This document shows, one piece after another, positions 60,820 through 64,000 of a stretch of 64,000 nucleotides of DNA. The notes under the pieces were generated by a model, which saw only the letters and a program-made list of their open reading frames with translations, was not told the origin of the DNA and made no database searches. The DNA lies in assembly GCA_016711485.1 (NCBI GenBank), contig JADJSX010000025.1, positions 310,001 to 374,000 on the forward strand, given 5' to 3'. The stretch comes from Leptospiraceae bacterium (GTDB lineage Bacteria; Spirochaetota; Leptospiria; Leptospirales; Leptospiraceae). Each line of letters starts with the position of its first letter. The stretch's first letter is position 1. Position numbers and translations under genes: made by a program.

Positions 60820-62109
60820 ATGGATTTTGTTAAGATTAAAGGAAAAGATATTCAAGATTGTTTCATGCAAATGAAAATGAAATATGGTCCGGAGGCACAC
60901 GTTTATAACCAGAGAGTTGTTGTCGAAGGTGGGCTAATGGGGACTAAACTCATGTCTAAGAAGTTTTATGAAATTGAAATTGGAATTCCTGAACAACAAA
61001 CTTCTAAAGATCGAGTAGAAAAAAAACTACAAGACTTAAAGGAACTTCTTAGACAAAAGTCGGATGACGACACTCGTAAAAAAAGTCTTCATGATCTAAA
61101 GCCTATAGTTACAGAAGAAAGAGCATTTGCAGGAATTCGTCCCATAGAGAAAGATGAACCGAATTTGACAACTGAAATGAGTTCGGTGATAAATCGAAAT
61201 AACCTAGGTCTTTCTATCAAAGATGAGATTGGGAAAAAAGAAAATGCAAAATCTATAACTACTGGAACTGATTCTAGTTATCTAAAGAGACTGAAAGATC
61301 GTTTAATATCGGAAGGAATGACTAACGATTATTTACAAGATTTAATTTCGAAGACGGATAAACATTTATCTGTTGTAGATAAAGAAAAACCATCTGCGGT
61401 TAATGAAAAGTTTGCTGAAATTATAGAAGATCGTATAAGTATAGACTCTGATTTATTTTCAGGAACTGGCAGAGGAAAACGAAAAGTAATCTTTTTTGTT
61501 GGACCTACTGGGAGCGGGAAAACTACTACGATTGCTAAACTTGCTGCAAAGTATTTTTTACATATGGGTCGTATGGTTTCTCTTTATACAACGGATAACT
61601 ATAAAATAGCCGCAGTTGAGCAATTGAAAAGATATGCGGATACTATGGATATTCCTTTCTATGCTGTTAAAGACGTTAAACGATTACAGGAACAATTATT
61701 AAGAGATGGGTCTGAATTAATACTAGTAGACACTCCCGGTTATAATCATAAAAATCAGGATTTTTTAAATAAAATAAAACAATACAGAGATGCATTTGGA
61801 GACAAGGATCAAATAGAAAATATTCTAGTAATTCCAGCAACTTCTTCTTACAGTAACTTAAAATCAGTTATCGGGGCATACGAATCTACAGGTTATAAGA
61901 GATTAATATTGACAAAAATAGATGAAGCTGATTATGTAAGTTCTGTACTAGAATTAGCCGATATTAGTAACAAAGTGTTTGCCTACTTTAGTTTAGGGCA
62001 AGAAGTACCTTTTGATATTATTTCAGCAAGTAAAAAGTCGTTTTCAGAAATTGTTGTAAACCCAGATAAAATAAAAGAATTAAAAGGAGATATGGTCGTT
62101 TCTGGCTAA
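60820..62109 (+). CDS. flhF: flagellar placement GTPase FlhF
   Basis: 429 residues. SRP-type GTPase: the NG domain begins at about 215 with the P-loop FVGPTGSGKTTTIAKLAAKYF (about 226-246), followed by LYTTDNYKIAAVEQLKRYADTM and G3 LVDTPGYNHK, then LTKIDEADY. The basic N-terminal B domain (about 1-200) begins MDFVKIKGKDIQDCFMQMK. FlhF directs where flagella assemble. In spirochaetes this means near the cell pole. AAGAGGT precedes the ATG. Its partner FlhG follows 17 bases later. Confidence 0.94.
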   Translation: MDFVKIKGKDIQDCFMQMKMKYGPEAHVYNQRVVVEGGLMGTKLMSKKFYEIEIGIPEQQTSKDRVEKKLQDLKELLRQKSDDDTRKKSLHDLKPIVTEERAFAGIRPIEKDEPNLTTEMSSVINRNNLGLSIKDEIGKKENAKSITTGTDSSYLKRLKDRLISEGMTNDYLQDLISKTDKHLSVVDKEKPSAVNEKFAEIIEDRISIDSDLFSGTGRGKRKVIFFVGPTGSGKTTTIAKLAAKYFLHMGRMVSLYTTDNYKIAAVEQLKRYADTMDIPFYAVKDVKRLQEQLLRDGSELILVDTPGYNHKNQDFLNKIKQYRDAFGDKDQIENILVIPATSSYSNLKSVIGAYESTGYKRLILTKIDEADYVSSVLELADISNKVFAYFSLGQEVPFDIISASKKSFSEIVVNPDKIKELKGDMVVSG

Positions 62110-62126
62110 TCTTCAAAAGAGGAAAA

Positions 62127-63011
62127 ATGGAACCCGAAGAAACTGCCGCTGAAGAAAAAGTTGAAACTTCTAAATACACAGGTTTTTCTGAAGGTTCTTC
62201 TGAAAAAATTATAGCTATTTCTTCGGGTAAAGGTGGCGTCGGTAAAACCGTTTTTGCCGTTAATTTGGCTATAGCACTCGCTAAAGCTGGAAAAAAAATC
62301 CTCATCATAGATGGGGACTTAGGTCTTGGAAACGTAAACGTTTTACTAGGTTTTCATCCTAAGTTTAATCTTTATCATGTCATGAAGGGTCATCGTTCGA
62401 TTAGGGACATAGTCTATCATACCCCCGAAGGTGTAGATGTTATTCCTGGTGCAAACGGTTATACTCAGTTTACCAATTTGGATGATAATAGTCGTAAGAG
62501 TTTAATTGATAGTTTTTCTGTATTGGATACTTATGATTATATCTTAATTGATACGGGAGCAGGAATTGGGCAAAATGTTATTAGTTTTTCTATGTACGCA
62601 AATGAAGTAATGCTTGTGATTACTCCAGACCCAACCTCTATTACAGATGCATTTGGACTTGTAAAATCTCTAATAACTCTCGATAAGAATAAAAAAATTA
62701 GTTTTATTGTAAATCGAATTAAGAATGAGCAAGAAGGAAATAAAGTAGTAAAGAGAATTACTGAAATTAGTAAAAAATTTTTAGGTATGGAACCAAAAAA
62801 TTTAGGATTTCTTTATTTTGATGAAGAAATAGAAAAAAGCGTTCGAAAACAAAGACCATTTTTATTCACAGCCCCAACTAGCAAAGCTGCCGAAAATTTA
62901 TATCAGATAATGGGTACCGTTGCAAATATTCCGATAGATCCCTATCAGACCAAACCAAAAATGGTGGCATACTTTAAAAAATTTCTAAATGCACTTATTC
63001 CCAATACCTAG
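62127..63011 (+). CDS. flhG: flagellar number regulator FlhG (MinD-like ATPase)
   Basis: 294 residues. The deviant Walker A is KGGVGKT (35-41, in AISSGKGGVGKTVFAVNLAIALAKAG), followed by DGDLGLGNVNVLLG and DYILIDTGAGIGQNVISFS. A C-terminal amphipathic helix (TKPKMVAYFKKFLNALIP) could bind the membrane, as in MinD. I do not see the N-terminal DQAxxLR helix by which FlhG stimulates FlhF. The first 24 residues are acidic instead. FlhG (FleN/YlxH) limits flagellar number. AGAGGA precedes the ATG. Confidence 0.92.
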   Translation: MEPEETAAEEKVETSKYTGFSEGSSEKIIAISSGKGGVGKTVFAVNLAIALAKAGKKILIIDGDLGLGNVNVLLGFHPKFNLYHVMKGHRSIRDIVYHTPEGVDVIPGANGYTQFTNLDDNSRKSLIDSFSVLDTYDYILIDTGAGIGQNVISFSMYANEVMLVITPDPTSITDAFGLVKSLITLDKNKKISFIVNRIKNEQEGNKVVKRITEISKKFLGMEPKNLGFLYFDEEIEKSVRKQRPFLFTAPTSKAAENLYQIMGTVANIPIDPYQTKPKMVAYFKKFLNALIPNT

Positions 63012-63020
63012 GAGGAACCT

Positions 63021-63491
63021 CTGCAAGTTAAGTTTATAATTGTATTTTTTTGTATAGCTCTCTTGGTGAGTGTTACCTGTGGATTCATTACAGGAAATCG
63101 AATTCTTCATATTTTTTCAATAGCAGGTATAGGAGCTTTGATTTTTGGAGGAATGGGGTTTGGCATTTATGCAATATTCGAAAAGAAGGTTCCTGAATTT
63201 TTAGATTTTCTCTCTGAGTTAGGTGGTGGGATGGGATTTCGTCGCTCGAGTAGTGATCCTTATTCAGTTGGTGGTGACTTCTCCTCCGATGGTGAGATTA
63301 AGTTGGCAAAAAATGAGGAATCTATGAGTAGCGATTTTGGTGGCGAGCCGCAAGCACCAAGAGTGAAAGATGGAAAATACGGGGATCATTTAATGATCAA
63401 TAATATCGCAATTAAAAACGAACCAAAACTCATGGCGGAAGCAATTCGCACAATAATGTCTCAAGATGAGCCAGAAACACCAAAACAATAG
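63021..63491 (+). CDS. hypothetical membrane protein in the flagellar operon, CTG start
   Basis: 156 residues if started at CTG 63021, which has GGAGGA at 63011-63016 just before it and completes a first membrane helix (QVKFIIVFFCIALLVSVTCG). Starting at TTG 63063 would cut the helix in half and leave no ribosome site. A second helix follows (about 30-55, FSIAGIGALIFGGMGFGIYAIF), then a soluble Ser/Gly/Asp-rich region and a C-terminal DHLMINNIAIKNEPKLMAEAIRTIMSQ. I do not know the family. It lies between flhG and fliA and so probably belongs to the operon. CTG initiation is inferred from position. Confidence 0.6.
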   Translation: MQVKFIIVFFCIALLVSVTCGFITGNRILHIFSIAGIGALIFGGMGFGIYAIFEKKVPEFLDFLSELGGGMGFRRSSSDPYSVGGDFSSDGEIKLAKNEESMSSDFGGEPQAPRVKDGKYGDHLMINNIAIKNEPKLMAEAIRTIMSQDEPETPKQ

Positions 63492-63571
63492 AAAATAAGT
63501 AAATAATCATCGAAATGTAAATAAAATGATTGTAATTTCGAAACCATAAAGAAAATAATAAAAATCGGATT

Positions 63572-64000
63572 ATGTCTAGGCTGCTTGACAAATACAATCA
63601 ATTTGACGAAACCTCTTTATGGAAAGACTACAGAGTCTCCAAAAATTCAGAGATCAGAGCTTACCTCGTTGAAAAATATTCCCCGCTCGTAAAACACGTT
63701 GCTGGGCGTGTTGCTATAGGTATGCCTCAAAACGTTGAATTTGATGACTTAGTTAGTTACGGCGTTTTCGGACTGTTAGACGCTATCGAAAAGTTTGATC
63801 CTGCTCGCGAAATTAAATTTAAAACTTACGCAATGACACGTATTCGGGGAAGTATTTTTGATGAATTACGTTCAGTGGATTGGATTCCTCGTTCTATTCG
63901 CCAGAAAGCAAAACAACTAGAACAAATTATCGGAATGCTCGAAAACAAAGAAGGGCAAACTGTTGAAGATGAATTAATTGCAAAGGAACTAGGGGTATCG
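63572..64000 (+). CDS. fliA: flagellar sigma factor sigma-28 (FliA/WhiG), 5' part
   Basis: The ATG at 63572 opens a frame that runs off the right edge after 143 codons; I translated it by hand. MSRLLDKYNQFDETSLWKDYRV is followed by LVEKYSPLVKHVAGRVAIGMP, DDLVSYGVFGLLDAIEKFDPARE and IKFKTYAMTRIRGSIFDELRSVDWIPRSIR, the sigma region 2 sequence of FliA/WhiG, and then the beginning of region 3. It directs transcription of late flagellar genes after FlgM export. It is the last gene of the visible operon. The missing C-terminal region 4 would bind the -35 element. Confidence 0.93.
   Translation, partial: MSRLLDKYNQFDETSLWKDYRVSKNSEIRAYLVEKYSPLVKHVAGRVAIGMPQNVEFDDLVSYGVFGLLDAIEKFDPAREIKFKTYAMTRIRGSIFDELRSVDWIPRSIRQKAKQLEQIIGMLENKEGQTVEDELIAKELGVS

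Overview
The window is AT-rich and most consistent with a spirochaete of the Leptospiraceae (Leptospira or a close relative). The main reasons are the flagellar export block in the order fliY-fliO-fliP-fliQ-fliR-flhB-flhA-flhF-flhG-fliA, many stand-alone signalling proteins (receiver, HDOD, cyclic-nucleotide and STAS modules), outer-membrane proteins of the DUF3187 and FadL types, a spirochaete-style lipobox, and a DUF4912 gene coupled to a GH57 branching enzyme. This placement is inferred from gene content; no rRNA gene is present.

Layout. 1-303 is the start of a minus-strand 3-hydroxyacyl-CoA dehydrogenase. 467-1699 is a receiver/ATPase signalling protein. 1700-2981 is a gene-free stretch with a probable group II intron 5' remnant and several copies of a dispersed inverted-repeat element. 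2982-9474 holds a secreted zinc phospholipase C/P1-nuclease-like protein, corA, mnmH and two DUF3187-type proteins. 10020-14477 is gyrB-gyrA. 14563-20624 holds a fatty acid hydroxylase, a thioredoxin-like ferredoxin, a hybrid histidine kinase, an ABC ATPase and an HDOD protein. 21110-28549 holds a TonB-anchor-like protein, a secreted SFPD-repeat protein, a TPR protein, a double cyclic-nucleotide-binding regulator coupled to Ppx/GppA, a degenerate receiver-STAS protein and a PiT transporter. 28943-42978 holds a FadL-like porin, membrane proteins, rsgA, an MrfA-like helicase, a jacalin-like lectin, hpf, the DUF4912-GH57 pair and a nitroreductase. 43053-53333 holds a prohibitin homologue, an aminotransferase, DedA, a DprE2-like/DprE1-like pair, a lipoprotein, an SGNH hydrolase, a lipid-kinase-like protein and a multi-spanning membrane protein that may be a GT-C glycosyltransferase. 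53631-64000 is the flagellar export and regulatory operon, running off the right edge inside sigma-28.

How the genes work together. The flagellar block encodes a switch protein (FliY), the complete export gate (FliO/P/Q/R, FlhB, FlhA), the placement GTPase/ATPase pair (FlhF/FlhG) and the late-gene sigma factor; ATGA-type overlaps show tight translational coupling. The 46-53 kb region suggests a polyprenyl-phosphate pentose epimerisation step next to a possible membrane glycosyltransferase. Several convergent gene pairs share exactly four bases of their stop codons (TTAR).

Most notable for a second look: flhB carries about 45 extra N-terminal codons that look like an in-frame insertion of a dispersed repeat; the DprE1/DprE2-like pair, in which the cysteine targeted by benzothiazinones is replaced by alanine; the SFPD-repeat protein that resembles the septoil-knot family; the protein with a TonB-like anchor but no TonB C-terminus; and two families of inverted-repeat elements, one modular and with covarying hairpins.
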